Source of the DNA: Rhodocyclaceae bacterium
Lineage (GTDB): Bacteria; Pseudomonadota; Gammaproteobacteria; Burkholderiales; Rhodocyclaceae
Direction: 5' to 3'
Assembly: GCA_016791105.1 (NCBI GenBank)
Contig: JAEUNM010000020.1
Coordinates: forward strand, 1-53,595
DNA: 53,595 nucleotides
This document shows positions 46,938 to 53,595 of the stretch, one piece after another. The position numbers and the translations under genes are program-made. Below the pieces are notes generated by a model. That model worked only from the letters and a program-made list of their open reading frames with translations, was not told the origin of the DNA and did no database searches. The stretch's first letter is position 1. Each line of letters begins with the position of its first letter.

Positions 46938-48824
46938 TCAGCGCATGTCGCCGCGCAGTTCGGCGACGCTTTGCTGCAGTCGTGTCGGCACCGCTTCAGC
47001 GGCCGGTACCGGCGCCGCAATCGCCAGTTCGATGCGGTTGAACAACCCGCGGCGGAAGGGCTTGCTCATGGCGGGGCCGTCCTTGCGCGAGAAAAAACTG
47101 CCCCACAAACCGCGCAATGCCATGGGTACCACCGGCACTGGCGAGCGTTCGACGATGCGCGCAATGCCCGGCTTGAACGGATACATTTCGCCGCTGTCGG
47201 TAATGCGGCCTTCCGGAAATAGTCCTACTACTTCTCCCGCCGCGAGTGCCTCGGCCACGGTGTCGTAGGCACGCTCCAGCAGTTTCGGGTTTTCGCGCGC
47301 GGGGGCGATAGGAATCGCGCGGCCCTGCCGGAAAACGAAACTAAGCACCGGCAATTTGAAGATCTGATGGTCCATCACGAAACGTATCGGGCGCGGGCAG
47401 GCGGCCGCGATAATCAGTGCATCGACAAAACTGACGTGATTGCAGATAAGCACACAGGGGCCATTTTCGGGAATATGATCGACCCCGTGAGCGCGTAGCC
47501 GATAGATACTATGCACCAGCAGCCAGATGATGAAACGCATGAGAAATTCCGGCACCAGCGTGTAGATGTAGATGGCGACCAGCGCGTTGAGCAAAGCCGT
47601 AACCAGGAACAACTGCGGCAGCGTGGCGCCGAAATGCAGCAGTGCGGCGGCCATGACGGACGCGACCACCATGAATAGCGCATTGAGTATGTTGTTCGCG
47701 GCGATGATGCGGGCGCGGTGCGAAGGCTGGCAGCGCGTCTGGATGAGCGCATAGAGCGGCACGCTGTACAAGCCGCCGAATAGGGCGAGCAGAAACAGGT
47801 CGGCCAGTACGCGCCAGTTGCCGGCCGTGCCGAGAAATTCTCCCAACGGCGCCAAAGCTGCCGGCGCGCGCGCATGGCTGGCGAAAAACAGGTCCACCGC
47901 GAACAGGCTCATGCCTATCGAGCCGAAAGGCACGAGGCCTATTTCCACCTTGCGTCCGGACAGGCGTTCGCACAGCACGGAACCCAAGCCTATGCCGAAC
48001 GAAAACACCGCCAGCAACAGCGTTACCACCGTTTCGTCGCCACCCAGCACGGTTTTGGCGAAGCCCGCGAATGAAGTCAGGAATATCGAGCCGAAAAACC
48101 ACAGCCACGAAATGCCCAGCATGGACAGGAACACCGTGCGCGATTCGCGTGCGATGCTCAAATTGCGCCAGGTTTCCGAGAACGGATTCCAGTTGATTTG
48201 CAGGTCTGGTGCGTTGGCCGGCGAATGCGGCACGAAAGCCACCGCGGCACGCCCGGCGATCGCAATGACCAGGCAGGCGGCTGCGACCAGCTTGGGGCCG
48301 TGGCCCGGCACATGTACGAGCAGTCCTCCCCCCATGGTGCCGAGCAAAATCGCCACGAAAGTGCCCATTTCGACCAGACCGTTGCCGCCCGTAATTTCTT
48401 CATCGCGCAGATGCTGCGGCAGATAGGCGTATTTGACTGGTCCGAACAGGGTCGAGTGCAACCCCATCAGGAATACGCCGGCATATAGAAAAGCCGGCTG
48501 CTGCAGCCAGAAGCCGCTGCCGGTGAGCATCATGACGGCGATTTCGAAATTCTTGACAAAGCGCATGAGCGCCGATTTTTCGAGCTTGTCCGCCATCTGA
48601 CCAGCGGTGGCCGAGAAAAACACGAAGGGCAGAATGAATATGCCGCCGATCACGGCGCCGGCCGACTGCGGATCCAGCCCGCCCCAATCCGCCGCGGCGT
48701 AAGTGGCCAGTACGGTGAAAGAAAACTTGAATACGTTGTCATTGCCGGCGCCAAGAAACTGGGTCCAGAAAAAGGGCGCGAAGCGGCGCTCTTTAAGTAG
48801 CGCGAACTGGTTCGATGAGCTCAT
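46938..48824 (-). CDS. MFS (LplT-like) transporter fused to a 1-acylglycerophosphate-type acyltransferase
   Basis: 628 aa from ATG 48824, whose ATGA overlaps the amidohydrolase stop. Residues 1-410 are a 12-helix MFS domain of the LplT lysophospholipid-flippase type (FAPFFWTQFLGAGNDNVFKF at the start, FVFFSATAGQMADKLEKSAL loop). Residues about 430-628 are a PlsC-like acyltransferase: NHVSFVDALIIAAACPRPIR with the HX4D catalytic pair, VFRQGRAIPIAPARENPK, GLFPEGRITDSGEMYPFKPG and PVVPMALRGLWGSF. Unlike enteric Aas there is no AMP-binding acyl-ACP synthetase domain. A role in moving lysophospholipids inward and re-acylating them is inferred. Confidence 0.9.
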   Translation of the reverse strand: MSSSNQFALLKERRFAPFFWTQFLGAGNDNVFKFSFTVLATYAAADWGGLDPQSAGAVIGGIFILPFVFFSATAGQMADKLEKSALMRFVKNFEIAVMMLTGSGFWLQQPAFLYAGVFLMGLHSTLFGPVKYAYLPQHLRDEEITGGNGLVEMGTFVAILLGTMGGGLLVHVPGHGPKLVAAACLVIAIAGRAAVAFVPHSPANAPDLQINWNPFSETWRNLSIARESRTVFLSMLGISWLWFFGSIFLTSFAGFAKTVLGGDETVVTLLLAVFSFGIGLGSVLCERLSGRKVEIGLVPFGSIGMSLFAVDLFFASHARAPAALAPLGEFLGTAGNWRVLADLFLLALFGGLYSVPLYALIQTRCQPSHRARIIAANNILNALFMVVASVMAAALLHFGATLPQLFLVTALLNALVAIYIYTLVPEFLMRFIIWLLVHSIYRLRAHGVDHIPENGPCVLICNHVSFVDALIIAAACPRPIRFVMDHQIFKLPVLSFVFRQGRAIPIAPARENPKLLERAYDTVAEALAAGEVVGLFPEGRITDSGEMYPFKPGIARIVERSPVPVVPMALRGLWGSFFSRKDGPAMSKPFRRGLFNRIELAIAAPVPAAEAVPTRLQQSVAELRGDMR

Positions 48825-50122
48825 GTCGTTGGCGTTGGGGCTGACAGATGGGCGTGCCGGCGCGGCGCGAGCAGGCGGGCGGTTTCGAATGCGGCGGCGG
48901 AAAAACGCTGGCCGTCCAGCGCCAGCGTGCGTTTGAGGACGAAATCGAATAACAGCGCATTGTGCGCGCGTAGCTGCGACAAAACCGGCAGCGCGGCGGC
49001 CGGCAGCATGCCCAGACTTTCCAGCTGGCGCAAGGAAACCAGCGGCATGACGCCGGGCAGCGGGTAATCCGAGCCATTCAGCAGGCGGCCATGCCATTCG
49101 CGTCGCTGCAGCAACTGCGGCAGCACCTCGGCGCAGCGATTGAATTGCGTGACGGCGGAAATGTCGCCGAACAACTTGCCCTCGTAGCGGGCATCCTGCA
49201 TCAGGCGCGCGAACAGATCAAAACTGGCTACCTCGGCGCCGCCGCGCTCGGTGTCGCGGTCGCTGCCCAAGGATGCGCAATGCGCGACGATTACGCGCAT
49301 GCCATGTTCGAGCGCGCGCCGCAGGCGCAGCGGGGTGCCGAAATTCTGCGTATCGCCGCCTTGCACCGCGCGTTCCGCGCCACAGTGTACGAGTAGCGGC
49401 AAATCATGGCGCGCGGCCGCCTCGTAAAAGCGGTCGCAAGCCGGGGAGGCCGGATCCATGCCTTGCGCAGCCGGCAGCCACTTGATCAACACCGCACCGC
49501 GGGCCGCCGCGCTAGCCACCGCCTCGACGCAATCCGCGCGATAAGGATGTATCGAGGCGGCCCAGGCGAAGCGCTGCGGGCGTGCCGCGGCGAGCCGGTG
49601 CGCATAGTCGTTGGGCACGATGAAGGTCGATTGTTCGCGGCGGGCGCGGCCGTCGGCGTCGTGGAACGCATCGAAAGCCAGCAGCACGGCGCGCGCGCCG
49701 GGCGGGAAAGCTTCGATCAGCGCTTCGAGCCGCTCAACATAGGCAGCATCGATGCTGGAACCGCCCGCCGCACAGGCCGCATCCATATAGAACAGGCGCT
49801 GCGCCAACTGGAACGGATGCGCGTGGCTATACATGTCGGCGTGCACGGCTATGCCGCTGCCACGATCGCCGTTGCCCGCGATGTGGCAGTGCATGTCCCA
49901 CACCCGGGACGGGTCGAGCCCGCTCCAAGCCGCCTGCAGCAAGTCGTGTTGTGCAAGAGCGGGCGGCAGGGCGGCCAGACAGGGATTGGTCCAGCCGTCT
50001 TCCGGCCACAGCTTTGCCCCGGCGAGGCCGCAGGCGGCCAGCCCCGCCAGCCCTGCGCCCAGAAAGCGCCGCCGGCCGGGCTGCGGGGCTGCGGGCGTCG
50101 ATCGCGCTGGTTCAGCAGCCAT
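48821..50122 (-). CDS. Tat-exported amidohydrolase-type metal-dependent hydrolase
   Basis: 433 aa from ATG 50122. A twin-arginine-type signal, GRRRFLGAGLAGLAACGLAG, is followed by a TIM-barrel hydrolase with metal-site motifs: RVWDMHCHIAGNGDRGSG (HxH), WAASIHPYRADC, VLIKWLPAAQG, LLVHCGAERAV, RVIVAHCASLGSD and LLNGSDYPLPG (the late Asp). This fits the amidohydrolase_2-like superfamily, exported folded to the periplasm. The substrate is unknown. Its stop overlaps the MFS/acyltransferase start by 4 bp, so a joint role in lipid or envelope metabolism is plausible but unproven. Upstream in-frame codons to 50263 are Arg/Pro-rich and were excluded. Confidence 0.82.
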   Translation of the reverse strand: MAAEPARSTPAAPQPGRRRFLGAGLAGLAACGLAGAKLWPEDGWTNPCLAALPPALAQHDLLQAAWSGLDPSRVWDMHCHIAGNGDRGSGIAVHADMYSHAHPFQLAQRLFYMDAACAAGGSSIDAAYVERLEALIEAFPPGARAVLLAFDAFHDADGRARREQSTFIVPNDYAHRLAAARPQRFAWAASIHPYRADCVEAVASAAARGAVLIKWLPAAQGMDPASPACDRFYEAAARHDLPLLVHCGAERAVQGGDTQNFGTPLRLRRALEHGMRVIVAHCASLGSDRDTERGGAEVASFDLFARLMQDARYEGKLFGDISAVTQFNRCAEVLPQLLQRREWHGRLLNGSDYPLPGVMPLVSLRQLESLGMLPAAALPVLSQLRAHNALLFDFVLKRTLALDGQRFSAAAFETARLLAPRRHAHLSAPTPTT

Positions 50123-50333
50123 GTTCGGCGCCCCCGTCGATCGCCAGGGCGGCCGCAGCTGCCTGCGCGCGCGGCACGCGTGAAAAGCACTGCCGGCGCG
50201 GCGCGCATTCCTGCCTGGTCCGGCCGGCAGGGGACGCGGGCCTCCGCGCCATGCCGCTCGCATTGCCTGTGCCGGAGCCGGAAGCCCCGCGCTGCCAGCG
50301 CGCGGCGGGTGTCATCAGCCCGTGCAACATCAT
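50112..50333 (-). CDS. Small hypothetical protein bridging the ArsR and amidohydrolase genes
   Basis: 73 codons from ATG 50333, which overlaps the regulator's stop (ATGA), to a stop at 50112, which overlaps the amidohydrolase start by 11 bp. The overlap at both ends is what an operon gene would show. The product (begins MMLHGLMTPAARWQRGASGS, ends ALAIDGGAEHGC) is Ala/Arg-rich with three Cys in the second half and no family that I recognise. It may well be chance. Confidence 0.28.
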   Translation of the reverse strand: MMLHGLMTPAARWQRGASGSGTGNASGMARRPASPAGRTRQECAPRRQCFSRVPRAQAAAAALAIDGGAEHGC

Positions 50334-50641
50334 TGCTGGTCCTCGATGAAGCCAAGCACCGTGCGCAGGCAGTCGGCGATGCGCGCGCGATCTACCCAAT
50401 GCCAAATTTGCTTGCCTTCCTTGTTGGACTGCAAAATCTCGGCCTCCCGCAATATCTTCAGGTGATGAGATACCGCGGGGCGGGAAAGCGCCGAAGCAGC
50501 TGCGATCTGATTTACGCTAAGCCGCTCGTCGCGCTCGAACATGAGCAGGATGCGTTGCCGGTGTTCGTCGCCCAGGGCGACGAACATTCTGGACATGCCT
50601 TGCCACTCAGGCGGGATGGCAGCGGAGTAACTTTGTTTCAT
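50330..50641 (-). CDS. ArsR-family winged-helix transcriptional regulator
   Basis: 103 aa from ATG 50641. The winged helix spans MFVALGDEHRQRILLMFERD (helices 1-2), SVNQIAAASALSRPAVSHHL (recognition helix) and KILREAEILQSNKEGKQIWH (wing). No Cys-rich metal site of the ArsR ELCVCDL kind is present, so metal sensing is not supported. The promoter at 50649-50677 puts the transcript start almost on this ATG, so the mRNA may be leaderless; an ATG 15 codons further in (50596) is an alternative. It heads the minus-strand amidohydrolase-MFS/acyltransferase cluster and may control it. Confidence 0.85.
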   Translation of the reverse strand: MKQSYSAAIPPEWQGMSRMFVALGDEHRQRILLMFERDERLSVNQIAAASALSRPAVSHHLKILREAEILQSNKEGKQIWHWVDRARIADCLRTVLGFIEDQQ

Positions 50642-50648
50642 GTCGAAC

Positions 50649-50677
50649 AGTCTAGACATATCGACATGTGATGTCAA
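50649..50677 (-). promoter_or_regulatory. Sigma70 promoter with operator-like dyad for the ArsR gene
   Basis: On the minus strand: TTGACA (50677-50672), 17 bp, TAGACT (50654-50649). The spacer contains ACATGT-CG-ATATGT, an imperfect dyad with GACAT half-sites around it (50655-50675), well placed for a repressor such as the ArsR protein itself. Confidence 0.6.
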
Positions 50678-50745
50678 GCGGCCTTCTCCATGCACCCCTT
50701 CGGTGCGTGCATCGCACGCTTGTTGCACCGATGCAAAGATTAGAA

Positions 50746-50774
50746 TTGACTTGGCTTTCAGTGTTATATAGGAT
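50746..50774 (+). promoter_or_regulatory. Putative sigma70 promoter of the atp operon
   Basis: TTGACT (50746-50751), 17 bp, TAGGAT (50769-50774), giving a leader of about 75 nt before atpI. It lies about 70 bp from, and is divergent to, the ArsR promoter. A hairpin GCGTGC-ATC-GCACGC (50705-50719) sits between the two. Confidence 0.5.
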
Positions 50775-50854
50775 CGCGCTCCTTGGTTACGGCGGTACGG
50801 CGTTAAAAATTTCACGGCGCGTGGCTAGGTTTCAAAACTCTTGCCGGAGGAGCA

Positions 50855-51202
50855 ATGCCCATGTATAGGGCAATCATCCTGCAAGTCGCAGCGTCGGTAT
50901 TGACGGCAGCAATTGCTGGAATATTCGCCGGTTTGCCGGGTGCGATATCAGCGGCGTTGGGAGGCGCGGCGTATTACATTCCCAACTTGCTGTTTGCTTT
51001 GCGTCTGTCTGCGACAAGCCGGCGGAGCGATGCATCGTACCCCGCTGCATTTTTCGTCGGGGAGGCCTTAAAGCTCTTCTCGGCGGTCGGATTGTTGGCG
51101 GCTGTCGTGCACTTCTACAGCGCGGTCGTGTGGCCTGCGCTGCTCGCTGGGCTGATAGTCACCCTGCAGGCAGGTTTTTTTGCTTTTTTGAAAAAGACAT
51201 AA
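50855..51202 (+). CDS. atpI: ATP synthase subunit I
   Basis: 115 aa with GGAGGAGCA directly before ATG 50855. Four membrane segments (VAASVLTAAIAGIFAGLPGA, AALGGAAYYIPNLLFALRLS, ALKLFSAVGLLAAVVHFYSA, LLAGLIVTLQAGFFAF) match AtpI, which helps assemble the c-ring of the F1Fo ATP synthase. It is the standard first gene of the operon; atpB starts 2 bp after its stop. Confidence 0.92.
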   Translation: MPMYRAIILQVAASVLTAAIAGIFAGLPGAISAALGGAAYYIPNLLFALRLSATSRRSDASYPAAFFVGEALKLFSAVGLLAAVVHFYSAVVWPALLAGLIVTLQAGFFAFLKKT

Positions 51203-51204
51203 CC

Positions 51205-52074
51205 ATGAGCGAGCACGCAGTAGAACAGGCAGCAAGTCACGGTCCAACCGCGGGCGAGTACATCGTCCACCACCTGACCCACTGGAACACCACCGGCCAT
51301 CCCCAGGCCAAGATCGTCGATTTCAGCGTATTCAATGTGGATACACTGATCTTTTCGGTGGCGATGGGTGTGGCAGCGTTGTTCCTCCTCTGGCGCGCAG
51401 CCAGCAAAGCCACGTCGGGCGTTCCCGGCCGCTTCCAGGCGGCGGTGGAACTCGTGCTCGAAATGGTGGCCGATCAGGCCAAGGGCATCATCCACAGCGC
51501 CGAGTCCCGCAAGTTCATCGCACCCCTGGCGCTTACCGTATTCGTGTGGATATTTTTCATGAATGCGATGGACATGCTCCCGGTCGATCTGCTGCCGCTG
51601 CTATGGCAGACAGCGACCGGCGACCACCATGCCTACCTGCGCGTGGTGCCCACGGCCGACCTCAACGGTACGCTCGGCATGTCGATCGGCGTGCTGCTCG
51701 TGTGTCTCTATTACAACGTCAAGATCAAGGGCTTCGGTGGTTGGGTGCACGAACTATTTTCCGCACCCTTCGGCTCGCACCCAGTGCTGGCGCCGCTCAA
51801 TTTCATGATGCAGTTGATCGAATTTGCCGCCAAGACCATTTCTCACGGCATGCGATTGTTCGGCAACATGTACGCGGGCGAACTGGTATTCATGCTGATC
51901 GCGCTGATGGGCGCGGCCTGGGCTGGAACCTTCACGGGTGCCGCCTTGTGGATCGGGCACGTGATCGCCGGATCGATGTGGGCGATTTTCCACATCCTGA
52001 TCATCACGCTGCAAGCATTCATCTTTATGATGTTGGCCCTGGTGTACACCGGCCAGGCGCACGAAGGCCATTAA
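51205..52074 (+). CDS. atpB: F1Fo ATP synthase subunit a
   Basis: 289 aa from ATG 51205. Subunit a forms the two proton half-channels beside the c-ring. The essential arginine is in SHGMRLFGNMYAGELVF near residue 218, and the late helix has AIFHILIITLQAFIFMMLAL. A long in-frame upstream extension inside atpI is not real. The N-terminal His-rich stretch (GEYIVHHLTHWNT) is common in Betaproteobacteria. Confidence 0.97.
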   Translation: MSEHAVEQAASHGPTAGEYIVHHLTHWNTTGHPQAKIVDFSVFNVDTLIFSVAMGVAALFLLWRAASKATSGVPGRFQAAVELVLEMVADQAKGIIHSAESRKFIAPLALTVFVWIFFMNAMDMLPVDLLPLLWQTATGDHHAYLRVVPTADLNGTLGMSIGVLLVCLYYNVKIKGFGGWVHELFSAPFGSHPVLAPLNFMMQLIEFAAKTISHGMRLFGNMYAGELVFMLIALMGAAWAGTFTGAALWIGHVIAGSMWAIFHILIITLQAFIFMMLALVYTGQAHEGH

Positions 52075-52124
52075 ATCAGTTGTGTAGCGGTGCTTTGTTT
52101 ATCAACTTTGTCGCAACTTTCTAA

Positions 52125-52385
<261 letters not shown>

Positions 52386-52425
52386 GCGGTAACCCCTGCC
52401 GAACCTTAACTAAGAGGTTTCTACC

Positions 52426-52899
52426 GTGAATCTGAACGCAACCCTGTTTGCCCAGCTCGCGGTGTTTTTCATCCTTGCGTGGTTCACGATGACATTCGTG
52501 TGGCCGCCCATCGTGAAAGCACTTGACGAGCGCGCGAAGAAAATCGCTGACGGGCTGGCGGCTGCGGACAAGGCAAAGATGGATCTCGCGAACGCGGAGA
52601 AAAAAGCTGTCGACGAAATGCGCAAAGCGCGTGAAGCCGCGGCCGAACTCCGTGCCGGTGCCGAGCGCCAGGCCGCGCAGCTAATCGACGAAGCCCGCAG
52701 CGAAGCGGCTCGCGTCATCGCGCAAGCGCGTGAAGCGGCCGAAGGCGAAGCGGGTGCCGCCATGCAGCGCGCCAAGGAAGCTCTGCGCGAGCAGGTCGCC
52801 GCCCTTGCCGTGACCGGTGCCGAACGCATCCTGCGCCGCGAAATCAATGCCAACGTCCACGCCGAATTGCTGGCCAACCTGCACCAGGAACTCAAGTAA
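52426..52899 (+). CDS. atpF: F1Fo ATP synthase subunit b
   Basis: 157 aa from a GTG with AAGAGG 8 bp upstream. One N-terminal membrane helix ([20 protein letters not shown]) with [20 protein letters not shown] after it, then a long Ala/Glu/Lys/Arg-rich coiled coil forming the peripheral stalk. Normal length for the family. Confidence 0.97.
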   Translation: MNLNATLFAQLAVFFILAWFTMTFVWPPIVKALDERAKKIADGLAAADKAKMDLANAEKKAVDEMRKAREAAAELRAGAERQAAQLIDEARSEAARVIAQAREAAEGEAGAAMQRAKEALREQVAALAVTGAERILRREINANVHAELLANLHQELK

Positions 52900-52905
52900 A
52901 CGACC

Positions 52906-53442
52906 ATGGCCGAATCTCTCACCATCGCGCGCCCCTACGCCGAAGCGGCGTTCCAGCTCGCCAAGGGGGCGAATGCGCTGGGACCATGGTCGGACGCCCT
53001 CGCTCGCCTGTCGGCAGTTGCCGCGGATCCGCTGGTGCAGAACTGCATCGGCAATCCCAAGGTGTCTGCCGATCAGCTGACGAAGCTGTTCCTGGAAGTT
53101 GCCGGCTCCGATCTATCGACCGAACAAAAGAACTTCGTTCGCGTTCTGGTCGAAAACGATCGTATCGGCGTACTGCCTGAAATCCGCGACCTTTACGTCG
53201 AGTTGAAAAATGCCCATGAGGGCAGCAAGGAAGCCGTCGTTACTTCGGCTTTCGAACTCGACGACGCGACACTTGCCAAGCTCAAGGCCGACCTAGAAAA
53301 GCGGTTCGGTTGCGCGCTGCAGGTAAGCGTCACGGTCGATCCTTCCCTGATAGGCGGCGTCAAAGTCGCGGTAGGGGACGAAGTGATCGATGCATCGGTC
53401 CGCGGCAAGCTGGCTGCCATGGCCACCGCGCTCAAGAATTAG
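52906..53442 (+). CDS. atpH: F1Fo ATP synthase subunit delta
   Basis: 178 aa. It begins [20 protein letters not shown], the N-terminal helical domain that caps F1 alpha subunits, and ends with the C-terminal [20 protein letters not shown] and [17 protein letters not shown] motif that binds subunit b. It starts 6 bp after atpF; atpA follows after 13 bp. Confidence 0.97.
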   Translation: MAESLTIARPYAEAAFQLAKGANALGPWSDALARLSAVAADPLVQNCIGNPKVSADQLTKLFLEVAGSDLSTEQKNFVRVLVENDRIGVLPEIRDLYVELKNAHEGSKEAVVTSAFELDDATLAKLKADLEKRFGCALQVSVTVDPSLIGGVKVAVGDEVIDASVRGKLAAMATALKN

Positions 53443-53455
53443 GAGTCTTAAATCA

Positions 53456-53595
53456 ATGAACCTCAATCCGTCTGAAATCAGCGACCTGATCAAGAGCCGG
53501 ATCCAGAACCTGGACCTGGCGGCCCAGGCGCGCACCGAGGGCACGGTGGTTTCCGTGACCGACGGCATTTGCCGTGTGCATGGACTGGCCGACGT
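53456..53595 (+). CDS. atpA: F1Fo ATP synthase subunit alpha, N-terminal fragment at window edge
   Basis: The first 46 codons, open to the edge, from ATG 53456 with TTAGGAG about 9 bp upstream. The start [20 protein letters not shown] and [19 protein letters not shown] are the usual alpha-subunit N-terminus and first beta-barrel strand. The nucleotide-binding part lies beyond the window. Confidence 0.96.
   Translation, partial: MNLNPSEISDLIKSRIQNLDLAAQARTEGTVVSVTDGICRVHGLAD

Overview
The window is GC-rich chromosomal DNA from a betaproteobacterium. The gene order is the main evidence: nadD-rsfS-rlmH-maf-rng, thrB with a DUF2782 gene and two BPSS1780-type membrane proteins, lptM-lysA opposite cyaY, a divergent mrcA and pilMNOPQ followed by aroK/aroB, dgt and gltBD, and the start of an atpIBEFHA operon. 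No genus can be named from sequence reading alone.

Left end (1-3770, minus strand): an accessory block. It holds the N-terminus of a type I restriction R subunit (cut by the window edge), a small ribbon-helix-helix-like protein with a perfect palindrome just upstream, an orphan polytopic membrane protein, and a secreted alpha/beta hydrolase. Its intergenic DNA is odd (AT-rich dyad, repeats, mobile-element-like scraps). The block ends at the 3' side of a tRNA-Lys(CUU) gene, a typical island target. A tRNA-Lys(UUU) follows, and each tRNA has its own terminator.

4.3-21.7 kb (minus strand): a YeeE/YedE sulfur transporter, a Schlafen/AlbA-type ATPase, RNase G, Maf, RlmH, RsfS, NadD, two BPSS1780 membrane paralogues, homoserine kinase, a DUF2782 protein, a DedA-rhodanese fusion, a Cu(I) P-type ATPase, Hsp15, a cNMP-binding/GGDEF protein with a variant GDDEF signature, LysA and the small lipoprotein LptM.

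21.8-39 kb: cyaY (+), penicillin-binding protein 1A (-), then a plus-strand run. pilM-N-O-P-Q are linked by 4-bp stop/start overlaps and make the type IV pilus alignment complex and secretin. Next come a single-frame shikimate kinase/dehydroquinate synthase fusion, dgt, gltB and gltD.

39-50.7 kb: a DUF4124 protein, a decayed TRAP-transporter binding-protein gene, a YXWGXW lipoprotein and a DyP peroxidase. A minus-strand cluster then runs from an ArsR-type regulator through a Tat-exported amidohydrolase, an LplT-like/acyltransferase fusion, and DUF2339 and DUF3999 envelope proteins.

50.8 kb to the end (+): atpI, atpB, atpE, atpF, atpH and the first 46 codons of atpA.

Most of the window is conserved housekeeping DNA. 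The points most worth a second look are the RHH/palindrome/hsdR arrangement next to a tRNA-Lys, the aroKB fusion whose start lies in a perfect hairpin, the coupled ArsR-amidohydrolase-MFS/acyltransferase-DUF2339-DUF3999 cluster, and the GDDEF protein. I did not find a clear previously undescribed defence or mobile system.
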